Shown piece after piece: positions 1-8,826 of a stretch of 34,218 nt of DNA. Both the position numbers and the translations under genes were made by a program. Numbering within the stretch: the first letter of the stretch is position 1; every line of letters starts with the position of its first letter. The DNA comes from an uncultured Eubacteriales bacterium (lineage in GTDB: Bacteria; Bacillota; Clostridia; Christensenellales; Aristaeellaceae), in assembly GCA_900540045.1 (NCBI GenBank), contig UQEF01000021.1:1-34218 (forward strand), written 5' to 3'. The notes under the pieces are model-generated. The model searched no databases. It was given only the letters and a program-made list of their open reading frames with translations, and was not told the DNA's origin.

Positions 1-24
1 AAGTAGGTACTTTCATACGGATCG

Positions 25-83
25 AAAAAAACCAATAATCCGAACCCATCTCCTATCGGAAACAAGTTCGGATTATATTGGTT
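25..83 (-). terminator. Rho-independent terminator of the tRNA-Leu gene
   Basis: The arm at 66-83 pairs with 29-45 (one 2-base bulge), with a loop of about 20 bases. On the minus strand the stem runs into seven T's (25-31). The stem begins right at the encoded CCA end of the tRNA, so it would end the tRNA transcript. Confidence 0.8.
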
Positions 84-171
84 TGGTGCCGGTGGTGGGA
101 CTCGAACCCACACGGGGGATTAGCCCAACGGATTTTGAGTCCGTCACGTCTGCCAATTCCATCACGCCGGC
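84..171 (-). tRNA. tRNA-Leu (anticodon CAA)
   Basis: Read on the minus strand this folds as a class II tRNA with a long variable arm. The 7-base anticodon loop has CAA at 137-135, which reads the UUG leucine codon. The acceptor arms are GCCGGCG and CACCGGC, with one C-A mismatch at the sixth pair. The T-arm has the standard GGTTCGAGTCC sequence. Discriminator A and CCA are encoded (87-84). A promoter lies just upstream and a terminator directly downstream, so it is a single-gene transcription unit. Confidence 0.95.
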
Positions 172-182
172 ACGTATTGGGT

Positions 183-211
183 ATTATACCATACTTCCGG
201 GGAGGAGGCAA
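183..211 (-). promoter_or_regulatory. Sigma-70 type promoter of tRNA-Leu
   Basis: On the minus strand, -35 TTGCCT (211-206) and -10 TATAAT (188-183) are separated by 17 bases. Transcription would start about five bases before the tRNA 5' end. Confidence 0.75.
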
Positions 212-258
212 TACCCCGGCCGGGGTTTTTGCGGGGCGGTTTTCTCCGCCTGCGCCGC

Positions 259-723
259 TCACCCGTCCTGCCGCCGCTTTTCCATCACGAAGTTCGTCAT
301 CCGCACGCCGCGGCGCTCCACCCGCTGCTCCCGGATCACGCGGTACCCCCTGGCCTCAAAAAACGGCCGGGCCGTGATGGAGGCGTGGGTGGTGATCAAG
401 GGCGCGTCCACCGCCCGCTCCAGCCGGTCGCAGAGCGCCGTGGCGATGCCCTGCCCCTGGCGGTCCCTGTGCACGTACAGCCGGTCGAGGTAGCCCGTGC
501 CGTCGATATCCCCGAAGCCCACGATAAGGCCCTCGCCCCCCACCGCCACCAGCGAATGGTGCGCCAGCAGGGATCGGTTCCAGCGGTCCCGGTCCGGCGC
601 GCCATCGGCCCAGGCGTCCAGCTGCTCCGGGGAATAGTCGGCGGCGTTCACCGCGTGCACCGTATCATAAAACAGCGCCGTGATCTGCGAAAGGTCATCC
701 GGCTCATACCTGCGTATCCGCAT
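259..723 (-). CDS. GNAT-family N-acetyltransferase
   Basis: A 154-residue cytoplasmic protein of the GNAT fold, predicted to move an acetyl group from acetyl-CoA to an unknown amine. It shows the N-terminal beta-alpha start (MRIRRYEPDD), the central strand LDRLYVHRDRQGQGIA with the R/Q-x-x-G-x-G/A acetyl-CoA loop (RQGQGIA), and the late FFEARGY segment typical of the family. The start at 723 is chosen because AAAGGAGG lies nine bases upstream; an in-frame ATG further out has no such site. The start lies inside the end of the upstream minus-strand gene (20-bp overlap), so translation is probably coupled. The substrate cannot be inferred. Confidence 0.85.
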   Translation of the reverse strand: MRIRRYEPDDLSQITALFYDTVHAVNAADYSPEQLDAWADGAPDRDRWNRSLLAHHSLVAVGGEGLIVGFGDIDGTGYLDRLYVHRDRQGQGIATALCDRLERAVDAPLITTHASITARPFFEARGYRVIREQRVERRGVRMTNFVMEKRRQDG

Positions 724-1474
724 GCGGCATTTCCTCCTTTGATGCACGCGGCTGCGCGCTTTTCCGCTGCTTCCGTGGCAATGGGGGCAGCACCTTCACA
801 CGCTTGAAGCGCTTAAGTTTTTTGCGTACATATTCCTCCGCCAACGGCAAATCGGCCAGCGGGCAGCGCATAGCCAGCACCTGCCAGTACCGGGGATGGA
901 AAAACAGCAACGTTGCCCCCTCACGCCACACGCGCACCCGGCGGATGCTCTCCCAGGGCAGTGTCACGCGCCGAACCAGCATAAGCCCTTCCAGCGGCGG
1001 ACGGTCGTCCCCGGCGGCAAGCCGCTCAACAGCCTCCGGTGTGGTGAAGCGCGCATACAACCGAAGCGCGCCGCATCCCTCCGGCATGTAGATGCGTGCA
1101 TGCACCCCCTGCCGGTCCATGACGAAGTGCGCGCGCTCCGGGCCGCGAAGCAGCAGCACCGCCAGCAGCGCCAGCAGCATCCCTGCCAGCACCCCAAGCA
1201 TCACCCACAAAAACCCCTGCTGAAACAGTGCCGCCACGCCCGCCGCCCCGGTGGCCGAGGCCTCAGCCATCAGCACGGCTCCCAGTGCCACCAGCCATGC
1301 CGGCAGTGCTACGCGCAGCACATCGTTCCAGGAAAACCAGTCCGTCACAGGGGTTCGGATGATGCCGAAGGACAGCTGCTCCCCGGTTTTGGGGAGCCTT
1401 CCCCCGCAGTAAGGACAGCTTTCGCCAAGGGGCGTTTCCGTACGGCATTTACGGCAATAATTGACCAGCGGCAT
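704..1474 (-). CDS. Zinc-ribbon membrane protein of unknown function
   Basis: 256 residues. The N-terminus carries a zinc-ribbon knuckle pair, CRKC (residues 8-11) and CPYC (about 20-23). Two hydrophobic segments follow at about residues 55-75 and 85-108, then a soluble domain of about 110 residues and a Lys/Arg-rich tail. The likely topology is two membrane helices with the ribbon and the C-terminal domain on the same side. GGAAAGG precedes the start by about ten bases. The 3' end overlaps the GNAT gene, so the two form one unit. I do not recognise the C-terminal domain; it superficially recalls small PH-like domains of bacterial membrane proteins, but that is only a guess. Confidence 0.75.
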   Translation of the reverse strand: MPLVNYCRKCRTETPLGESCPYCGGRLPKTGEQLSFGIIRTPVTDWFSWNDVLRVALPAWLVALGAVLMAEASATGAAGVAALFQQGFLWVMLGVLAGMLLALLAVLLLRGPERAHFVMDRQGVHARIYMPEGCGALRLYARFTTPEAVERLAAGDDRPPLEGLMLVRRVTLPWESIRRVRVWREGATLLFFHPRYWQVLAMRCPLADLPLAEEYVRKKLKRFKRVKVLPPLPRKQRKSAQPRASKEEMPHADTQV

Positions 1475-1502
1475 GGGCCACGACCTTTCCGTTTTTTGGG
1501 AT

Positions 1503-1534
1503 GCATGCCCACGCGCCCGGCGGGCATGCTTTTT
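1503..1534 (+). terminator. Terminator-like hairpin before a small gene
   Basis: A perfect 8-bp stem, GCATGCCC (1503-1510) with GGGCATGC (1522-1529), is followed by five T's (1530-1534). It lies in the 77-bp divergent gap and is followed within a few bases by the ribosome site of the gene at 1552. No plus-strand gene lies upstream. It could be an attenuator or a block to stray transcription. Confidence 0.5.
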
Positions 1535-1551
1535 AATGAGGTGATCGCAAT

Positions 1552-1731
1552 ATGGATATTTACCCCACTCTGCGGGACTTGATCGAAAACGACCCCGCCA
1601 GCCGGCAGCTCTTTAGCCGTCTGCCGCCCGACGCGCAGGTGGCGCTGCAGGAGCAGCGGCAGGAGATCCGCACCTATGCGGACCTGGAGCGCGCGGCCGC
1701 AAGTTTTGAGCGCCGCGGGCGCGGCTGGTAG
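1552..1731 (+). CDS. Small protein of unknown function (59 aa)
   Basis: A short gene that begins MDIYPTLRDLIENDPASRQL and ends RRGRGW. GAGGTGAT ends about seven bases before the ATG, a good ribosome site. The product is soluble, strongly charged, and looks helical in its middle (VALQEQRQEIRTYADLERAA). It precedes the LysM gene by 60 bp on the same strand with no terminator between them, so the two may be co-transcribed. Codon use resembles the neighbours. I recognise no family. Confidence 0.7.
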   Translation: MDIYPTLRDLIENDPASRQLFSRLPPDAQVALQEQRQEIRTYADLERAAASFERRGRGW

Positions 1732-1791
1732 GCAATTTGGCGGCCGGCAGCTCATAGGCTGTAGGGACATCACCCCGAAAGGAGAACCTCT

Positions 1792-2742
1792 ATGGCCGAA
1801 CAAAACGGTACCACCACAGGCAAATGCGCCGAAGAATACGTCGTCAAGCGTGGCGACAGCTTCTACCTGATCGCGCACAAGCTGGGCGTGCCCCTGCGCG
1901 ACCTGCTGGCCGCCAACCGCGACATCCACCCCGCCCGCCTGATGGTAGGCGACGTGCTGTGCGTGCCCCGCGAGGAGGACGATTCCCCGCAGGCGGGCGG
2001 GCTGGGCGGCTCCGGCACGACCCAGACCACGCAAGCCACCGGCACGGCTCCGTCCACCGGCACAACCCAGACCACCCAGGCCACCGGCACGGCTCCGTCC
2101 ACCGGCACGACCCAGACCACCCAGGCCACCGGCGCGGCTCCGTCCACCGGCACGACCCAGACAACCCAAGCCACCGGCACGACTCCGTCCACCGGCACGA
2201 CCCAGACCACGCAAGCCACCGGCACGGCTCCGTCCACCGGCACGACCCAGACAACCCAGGCCACCGGCGCGGCTCCGTCCACCGGCACGACCCAGACAAC
2301 CCAGGCCACCGGCATGACCCAGACCACGCAGGTCACGGGCACTGTTCAGGCTACCGGCACGACCCAGGCCGTCCAGCCGACCTGCATGACCGGCCAGATC
2401 GCCCCGGATACCACCCTTTCCTGCACCGAGGACGAACAGTGGACCGTGCAGAAGGGGCAGACCGTATCCGACCTGCAGCTGCGCGGGCTGGTGAGCCGCC
2501 ACACGCTGGAGACGGCCAACCCCGGCGTGGACTTCGAAAATCTGCGCGTGGGCCAGAGCGTGTGCATCCCCAAGGACAACGTGCCCTGCGAGCTGCCGGA
2601 AACCTATACGCTGGCCGCCACCGAAACGCTGGAGGCCGTGGCCATGCGCTTCAACCTGCCCGTGGCCAGCCTGCTGCGCGCCAATCCGTGCCTGGCCCCG
2701 CAGGACTTTGAAGGGGGCGTCACGGTCATTCTGCCAAGGTAA
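1792..2742 (+). CDS. LysM-domain protein with tandem T/Q/P-rich linker
   Basis: 316 residues. LysM module 1 spans about residues 16-59 (YVVKRGDSFYLIAHKLGV...LMVGDVLCVP). A 15-residue repeat fills residues 84-173. Weaker LysM-like modules follow at about 217-262 and 267-316. LysM modules bind N-acetylglucosamine polymers such as peptidoglycan. No signal peptide or membrane helix is visible, so export, if any, is not by the Sec route; several Bacillota spore-coat LysM proteins also lack one. Cysteines recur near the module boundaries. AAAGGAGA lies about eight bases upstream of the start. The 3' end meets the SNF2 gene tail to tail with four bases between stop codons and no terminator. A spore or envelope role is inferred only. 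Confidence 0.85.
   Translation: MAEQNGTTTGKCAEEYVVKRGDSFYLIAHKLGVPLRDLLAANRDIHPARLMVGDVLCVPREEDDSPQAGGLGGSGTTQTTQATGTAPSTGTTQTTQATGTAPSTGTTQTTQATGAAPSTGTTQTTQATGTTPSTGTTQTTQATGTAPSTGTTQTTQATGAAPSTGTTQTTQATGMTQTTQVTGTVQATGTTQAVQPTCMTGQIAPDTTLSCTEDEQWTVQKGQTVSDLQLRGLVSRHTLETANPGVDFENLRVGQSVCIPKDNVPCELPETYTLAATETLEAVAMRFNLPVASLLRANPCLAPQDFEGGVTVILPR
2041..2310 (+). repeat. Six tandem 45-bp repeats in the LysM gene
   Basis: Six complete 45-bp units (2041, 2086, 2131, 2176, 2221, 2266) differ by only a few bases and encode GTAPSTGTTQTTQAT-type 15-mers. Half units flank both sides (2014-2040 and 2311-2337). The phase keeps the reading frame open, so a change in unit number would alter only linker length. 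Confidence 0.95.
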
Positions 2743-2746
2743 ACGC

Positions 2747-4507
2747 TCACCCGGCCTCGCGGATGAGACGGGCCACCAGCCGCTCGATATGCTGCCGGGC
2801 GGCCTGCGCGGAGAGCAGCTCGTCCTCCGGGGCGGGCGGCTCGTCGCCCATGAGGCCCACGAACTGGCTCACCTTCAGGCCCAGCGCGTCCTGCATGTCC
2901 TGATCGCTTCCGCCCTGGGACACCAGATAATAGCACAGGATGGAGTCCGTCTGGCCCATGCGGTGGGCGCGGTCCTCCGCCTGGCTGTGCACGGCGGGCG
3001 ACCAGTCCAGCTCGCCAAAGACCACGCAGCTGGCGCGCTGCAGGTTCAGGCCCGCCGCCGCGCGCAGCGACAGGCAGCACAAATTCGTACGCCCCGCCAT
3101 GAAGCGCTCCACCGAGCGCTCTTTCATGGCGGGCGTTTCGCGTCCGGTGATGAAGGCCGGCGAATACGCCTTAAGCTCCTTTTTGTACAGGTCCATCACC
3201 TGATGATGATGGGCGAAGAGCAGCACCCGCTCGCCCGCGTCCAAAAGCGCGCGCACAAACTGCGCCACGTAGGGCGCCTTGGCCATGCCGGTGGCCTGCC
3301 GCTCGCCGCTCTCCACCGCCATCTTCCACAGGGCGCGCTGGGAGGGGGCGGCCGCCTCGTCGCTTTTCAGCCGGGCCAGCGTCTCGCGCACGGGCTGCAT
3401 CAGGCGGCGATACACCGCGTCGTCGCTTTCCACGGGCATGACCAGCCGGCGCTTGGGCGGCAGCTCCGTGAGCACGTCGCGCTTGGTGCGCCTGAGCATG
3501 AGGCCCTCCTCACGCAGTTTTTCGCCCAGCAGCTCCGGCTTGGCCACGATCTGATTTCCGTAGCCGTAGCACCATTCGCGCGTGAAGCTCTCGTAATCGC
3601 CCAGAAAATGAAAGTCCAGTATGTTGACGACGTTCCAGATCTCCGCGCCGCGGTTGTAGATGGGCGTGCCGCTGAGGCCCACCACACGGCGGGCCGCCCC
3701 GGCCAGCAGGCTTGCGGCGGAGTATTTCTCGGTGCCGCTGTTGCGCAGCTCCTGAATTTCGTCAAAGATCACGGTGGGGATGGCGCATTCGGGCAGCGCC
3801 TCCTTCCAGCCGCGCAGAAGCAGGTAGTGCATCAGGTAGATATCCGCCGGGGGCAGGGCGTAGGGCTTGAGGCCGCGGATCACATGCACCGACAGGGGGC
3901 TTCCGTCCGGGCGGCGCACGAAGCGCGCGATCTCGTTTTCCCAGTTGCGAAGCAGGTGCGGCGGGGCCACCACCAGCGCCGGATACGCGCCCGTCTGCGC
4001 CAGCATCGCAAGCGCCTGCACCGTTTTGCCAAGGCCCATCTCGTCGGCCAGCAGCGCCCGGTCCGTGCGCAGAAGAAACGCCAGCCCCTCCTGCTGAAAG
4101 GGCGTCAGCGTGCCGGTAAAGACCGACGGGCTGGGCTCCACGCGCTCGGGCATCCGCCGCGCCGTCTCGCGGCGCACCACGTATTCCCGCGCGTCGGTCA
4201 GCGCCTGCTCCCAGCGCTCCCGGTCCGCGGCGCGCACGGCCAGCGGATAGCGCAGCATCAGCCAGTTGAGGTCTCCCACGATGCGCCGGTGCGCCGGGAA
4301 GCGGGCCTCGCCCCGGCGGCCGCTCTCCGACCCCGGAAACAGCCGCTTGCACAGCTCCGTCACCCCGGGATCGCCCCGGACCACCCAGCAGTCCCGCCGC
4401 CGGTTGTAGGTGAGGGTGCCGTAGGTGCGGTGCGCGCCGCCCTCCTCCGGCTGCGCGCCGTCCGTGTCCAGAAGGTAGGGCGGAATCAGCGAAACATCGT
4501 CGTTCAC
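2747..4507 (-). CDS. SNF2-family DNA-dependent ATPase
   Basis: 586 residues from the GTG at 4507. The two-lobed SNF2 core shows motif I DEMGLGKT (155-162), a DEIQ motif II (249-252) in place of DEAH, SGTP motif III (279-282), and motif VI QAEDRAHRMGQ (509-519) with the glutamine-arginine pattern of SNF2 enzymes. Such proteins translocate on double-stranded DNA and remodel or displace bound factors. The about 130-residue N-terminal region is unrecognised. The GTG overlaps the preceding stop as GTGA, with GGGGTG just upstream, so this start is preferred to a GTG six codons earlier. It is translationally coupled to the nuclease-like gene, which suggests a joint role in repair or defence. Confidence 0.9.
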   Translation of the reverse strand: MNDDVSLIPPYLLDTDGAQPEEGGAHRTYGTLTYNRRRDCWVVRGDPGVTELCKRLFPGSESGRRGEARFPAHRRIVGDLNWLMLRYPLAVRAADRERWEQALTDAREYVVRRETARRMPERVEPSPSVFTGTLTPFQQEGLAFLLRTDRALLADEMGLGKTVQALAMLAQTGAYPALVVAPPHLLRNWENEIARFVRRPDGSPLSVHVIRGLKPYALPPADIYLMHYLLLRGWKEALPECAIPTVIFDEIQELRNSGTEKYSAASLLAGAARRVVGLSGTPIYNRGAEIWNVVNILDFHFLGDYESFTREWCYGYGNQIVAKPELLGEKLREEGLMLRRTKRDVLTELPPKRRLVMPVESDDAVYRRLMQPVRETLARLKSDEAAAPSQRALWKMAVESGERQATGMAKAPYVAQFVRALLDAGERVLLFAHHHQVMDLYKKELKAYSPAFITGRETPAMKERSVERFMAGRTNLCCLSLRAAAGLNLQRASCVVFGELDWSPAVHSQAEDRAHRMGQTDSILCYYLVSQGGSDQDMQDALGLKVSQFVGLMGDEPPAPEDELLSAQAARQHIERLVARLIREAG

Positions 4508-4866
4508 GGCAGCGACACCCCCCACAGGCGGTTCAGCGCCACCCCGCGCACGGGCTTGCCCCGCAGCCGGCCGGGCAGCGGCACCGCACGCTCGGTCAGC
4601 ACCACCAGCGCCGCCACGCCCTCGCAGGCGGCATAGCGGTCCAGCTGGCGGCGCAGAGCGGCGGGGTCGGGCCGGCCCTTCTTGATCTCCACGCCCACGC
4701 CGCCCACCAGATAGTCGATGCGGCAGCCGGGGGCGAGCAGGGCCTCATGCACCGCGGGCAGGCCCGCGGCGCGCAGGCATTCCCCCACCCGCAGGTGAAG
4801 GTCCGCCTCATAGGGCGCAAAGGGAGACCTGAGCGTGCCCAGCGCGTCCAGCACCCTGTCCAGCAT
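4504..4866 (-). CDS. PD-(D/E)XK nuclease-like protein
   Basis: 120 residues. The pattern E41, D51 (in CRIDYLVGG), E60-I-K62 and then QLDRYAA (74-80) matches the catalytic layout of PD-(D/E)XK nucleases: an acidic residue, then E-x-K on the next strand, then a Q-x-x-x-Y helix. All putative catalytic residues are present, so a metal-dependent nuclease is plausible. GGGAGG lies about eight bases before the ATG. The stop overlaps the GTG of the SNF2 gene by four bases. No separate DNA-recognition domain is visible, so targeting may come from the SNF2 partner. The family assignment rests on motif reading alone. Confidence 0.65.
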   Translation of the reverse strand: MLDRVLDALGTLRSPFAPYEADLHLRVGECLRAAGLPAVHEALLAPGCRIDYLVGGVGVEIKKGRPDPAALRRQLDRYAACEGVAALVVLTERAVPLPGRLRGKPVRGVALNRLWGVSLP

Positions 4867-4895
4867 GCCCCGGCCTCCCTTCCCTGATGCTCCGC

Positions 4896-5010
4896 ATGTC
4901 GAAAAAGCTTGCCTCCGGCGATCTTTTCCGCCGGATGATTAAGAAATGTTTACCTCCGCCCGCCAGAATCGGACGATATGAATTCTCTTTGGAGGTGATG
5001 AAGGGAAGCG
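4896..5010 (+). repeat. Mosaic hairpin repeat, copy A (degraded)
   Basis: The left part (4896-4934) matches the first hairpin of the other copies (TGTCGAAAAAG...CTTTTCCGCC). The right part, from AAGAAATGTTT to CTTTGGAGG and GGGAAGCG, matches copy C (18785-18875) but lacks the second hairpin and one internal stem. It fills the gap upstream of the minus-strand nuclease-SNF2 pair. Its last eight bases are shared with the yhbY terminator stem. Strand is given by the orientation of copy D. Confidence 0.75.
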
Positions 5011-5035
5011 TGCACCCGCAAGGCGCACGCTTCCC
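5003..5035 (-). terminator. Hairpin downstream of yhbY
   Basis: A perfect 11-bp stem (5003-5013 with 5025-5035, loop 11) begins ten bases after the yhbY stop. It lacks a clear T-run on the minus strand, so it may be a weak terminator or a 3'-end protecting hairpin for the nth-obg-yhbY transcript. Confidence 0.5.
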
Positions 5036-5044
5036 TCCAGCGTC

Positions 5045-5332
5045 CTACAGTTCGATACGCTTATTCTGCCGGCTCTCGCGGTACATCACGAACCGGCGGC
5101 CGATGCACTGCACGGGCTCGGCGTGCACGCGGGCGCACAGCTCCTCCAGCGCCTCGCGGGCGGTGAGCTCGCAGCCCTGCTGCACGGCGCACTTGATCAG
5201 CTCGCGCGCCTCCAGCGCGTCGTAGGCCTCCTTGACGGTGTTGTCGGTGATGCCTTCCTTGCCGATGTAGAGAATGGTGTCGAGGGTATTGGCCATGCCG
5301 CGAAGGCTGGCGCGCTGTTTGCTGGTAAGCAT
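5045..5332 (-). CDS. yhbY: Ribosome-assembly RNA-binding protein YhbY
   Basis: 95 residues of the CRS1/YhbY (CRM) fold: MLTSKQRASLRGMAN, a central LYIGKEGIT that matches the conserved GxxG-type RNA-binding loop, and CIGRRFVMYRES at the end. The family binds precursors of the large ribosomal subunit. The ATG at 5332 has AAGGAG upstream and lies ten bases after the obg stop, so it is the last gene of the nth-obg-yhbY unit. obg followed by yhbY is common in Bacillota and fits a shared role in 50S assembly. Confidence 0.93.
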   Translation of the reverse strand: MLTSKQRASLRGMANTLDTILYIGKEGITDNTVKEAYDALEARELIKCAVQQGCELTAREALEELCARVHAEPVQCIGRRFVMYRESRQNKRIEL

Positions 5333-5342
5333 GACGTACTCC

Positions 5343-7341
<1,999 letters not shown>

Positions 7342-7401
7342 GGGGGGTGCGGCTTCCTTTCTCGTATCGTCCTGATGCGCCGCGACGGCGGGCACCGTGT
7401 T

Positions 7402-7430
7402 ATTGTACAGGATAACGCGCGGGGTTGCAA
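7402..7430 (-). promoter_or_regulatory. Sigma-70 type promoter of nth-obg-yhbY
   Basis: On the minus strand, -35 TTGCAA (7430-7425) and -10 TACAAT (7407-7402) are separated by 17 bases. It lies just beyond the stop of the upstream gene (7443) and gives a leader of about 55 bases to the nth start. Confidence 0.7.
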
Positions 7431-7442
7431 GTGCCGCGCCGC

Positions 7443-7940
7443 TTACGCGTCCCAGTCGCAGCCCGCGGTCAGCCGGCGGGCCAGCACCTCCAGCCCCTCG
7501 CGGTCGCTTTCGTCAAAGCGGCCGGGCAGCGGGCTGTCCACGTCCAGGACGCCCAGCAGCCTGTCCCCGTCAAGCAGCGGCACCACGATTTCGCTGCGGG
7601 AGGCCGCGTCGCAGGCGATATGGCCGGGAAAGGCGTGCACGTCCCCGACCACCTGCGTGCGCCTCTCGCGCGCCGCCGCGCCGCACACCCCGCGCGAAAG
7701 CGGGATACGCACGCACGCCGGCATGCCCTGGAACGGCCCCAGCACCAGCATGCCCTGTTTGTAAAGGTAGAATCCCGCCCAGTTGAGATCGGGCAGGGCC
7801 TGATAGATCAGCGCGGCCGCGTTGGCCAGGTTGGCCAGGGCGTCCCGCTCGCCCTCCATCAGCGCGGCCAGCTGGCCGCCAAGCAGGCGGTAGCACGCCC
7901 CCTTGTCCCGCGGGTATTCCGTCCGCCGCCATGCCGCCAT
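7443..7940 (-). CDS. Free methionine-(R)-sulfoxide reductase (GAF domain)
   Basis: 165 residues, a single GAF domain. PACVRIPLSRGVCGAAA and HIACD place cysteines at 76, 86 and 110. The spacing of 10 and 24 residues equals that of E. coli fRMsr (C84, C94, C118), so all catalytic and resolving cysteines are present. The enzyme reduces free Met-(R)-sulfoxide in the cytoplasm using thioredoxin. The ATG at 7940 has GGGAGG eight bases upstream. It is divergent from the rubredoxin gene across a 116-bp gap. A TATACT -10-like box at 7980-7975 (minus) could be its promoter, but no good -35 is seen. Confidence 0.92.
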   Translation of the reverse strand: MAAWRRTEYPRDKGACYRLLGGQLAALMEGERDALANLANAAALIYQALPDLNWAGFYLYKQGMLVLGPFQGMPACVRIPLSRGVCGAAARERRTQVVGDVHAFPGHIACDAASRSEIVVPLLDGDRLLGVLDVDSPLPGRFDESDREGLEVLARRLTAGCDWDA

Positions 7941-8056
7941 GCGCCTCGCCTCCCGTCCTCTTTTCTCCCGGCACAGTATACCACAAAACATCGGTTTCAG
8001 CATCCATGTTTCCGGGTAGAATACATCCGGTACGCACATTCAAAGGAGGAATGACC

Positions 8057-8680
8057 ATGGCGCTTGATCCCACCGCTCTTTTCAACCTCAGCTACGGCCT
8101 GTATGTGCTGACCGCCCGTGAGGACGGCCGCGACTGCGGCTGCATCGTCAACACCGTTACACAGCTGACCGAGAACCCCACGCGCATCGCCGTCAGCGTC
8201 AACAAGCAGAATTTTACCAACGAGGTCATCCAGCGAACGGGCGTCTTTAACGTCAGCGTCCTGACCGAGGCGGCCACGATGGACCTGTTCCGTCACTTCG
8301 GCTTCCAGAGCGGCCGCGACGTGGACAAATTCGCCGGCCGGGCCGACCCCGTGAGCGAGAACGGCCTGCGCTATATCGGCGGCCCTGCCAACGCCCTGAT
8401 TTCGGGCAAGGTGGAGCAGGCCATCGACTGCGGCACCCACATGCTCTACATCGCGCTGGTCACCGAGGCCCGCAAGCTCTCCGACGCGCCTTCCATGACC
8501 TACGCCTACTATTTCGCCAACGTCAAGCCCAAGCCCCAGCCCAAGCCCGCCGAAAAGCCCCGGCGCGGCTTCGTGTGCCGCATCTGCGGCTATTTCTACG
8601 AAGGCGACGAGCTGCCCCCGGACTTCATCTGCCCCCTGTGCAAGCACGGCGCGGCCGATTTCGAGCCCGTGGGCTTCTGA
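8057..8680 (+). CDS. High-molecular-weight rubredoxin (flavin reductase-rubredoxin fusion)
   Basis: 207 residues. Residues 1-155 form a flavin-reductase-like FMN-binding domain (YGLYVLTAREDGRDCGCIVNT...). A Lys/Pro linker (157-168) joins it to a C-terminal rubredoxin with iron ligands C174, C177, C192 and C195. In Moorella-type Hrb this architecture passes electrons from NAD(P)H-linked enzymes to flavodiiron proteins that remove oxygen or nitric oxide; that partner is not in the window. The second ATG (8057) is chosen because GGAGG is seven bases upstream of it, whereas an ATG six bases earlier is too close. A clear terminator follows. Confidence 0.93.
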   Translation: MALDPTALFNLSYGLYVLTAREDGRDCGCIVNTVTQLTENPTRIAVSVNKQNFTNEVIQRTGVFNVSVLTEAATMDLFRHFGFQSGRDVDKFAGRADPVSENGLRYIGGPANALISGKVEQAIDCGTHMLYIALVTEARKLSDAPSMTYAYYFANVKPKPQPKPAEKPRRGFVCRICGYFYEGDELPPDFICPLCKHGAADFEPVGF

Positions 8681-8688
8681 TCCCTGCA

Positions 8689-8727
8689 CCCCCTTTGCCC
8701 CCCACCGGCGGCAAAGGGGGTTTTCTT
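8689..8727 (+). terminator. Rho-independent terminator after the rubredoxin gene
   Basis: A perfect 11-bp stem, CCCCCTTTGCC (8689-8699) with GGCAAAGGGGG (8710-8720), is followed by TTTTCTT. Confidence 0.9.
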
Positions 8728-8741
8728 AGCGGAAAACCGTC

Positions 8742-8770
8742 TGTACAAAAGCGGAAAAAACGAATATAAT
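8742..8770 (+). promoter_or_regulatory. Sigma-70 type promoter of ktrB-ktrA
   Basis: -35 TGTACA (8742-8747) and consensus -10 TATAAT (8765-8770) with a 17-base spacer, directly after the terminator. The leader of about 50 bases is too short for a c-di-AMP riboswitch. Confidence 0.75.
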
Positions 8771-8826
8771 ACCCCTGTGTTCCGCTCAAAGGCGGCGATT
8801 TTTCCCCATGAGGCAGGAGGTCCAGC

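Noticed and set aside
211..230. CCCCGG/CCGGGG palindrome followed by five T's on the plus strand
   Set aside because: No plus-strand gene lies upstream and the stem has almost no loop. It overlaps the upstream region of the tRNA promoter, so a terminator role is not supported.
2041..2310. Tandem repeats considered as a CRISPR array
   Set aside because: There are no unique spacers; units are contiguous 45-bp coding repeats in frame with the LysM protein.
1345..2502. Long minus-strand open frame rich in Gly/Arg/Ala repeats
   Set aside because: It is the antisense shadow of the LysM gene's 45-bp repeats, which keep every frame open, and has no start site or codon signal of its own.
2708..4636. 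A 642-codon plus-strand open frame opposite the SNF2 gene
   Set aside because: Its translation lacks any domain pattern, whereas the minus strand shows all SNF2 motifs; it is a composition artefact.
7342..7395. An 18-residue N-terminal extension of endonuclease III from a GTG at 7395
   Set aside because: The predicted transcription start falls at about 7395, and the ribosome site lies before the ATG at 7341, so the extension would not be translated.
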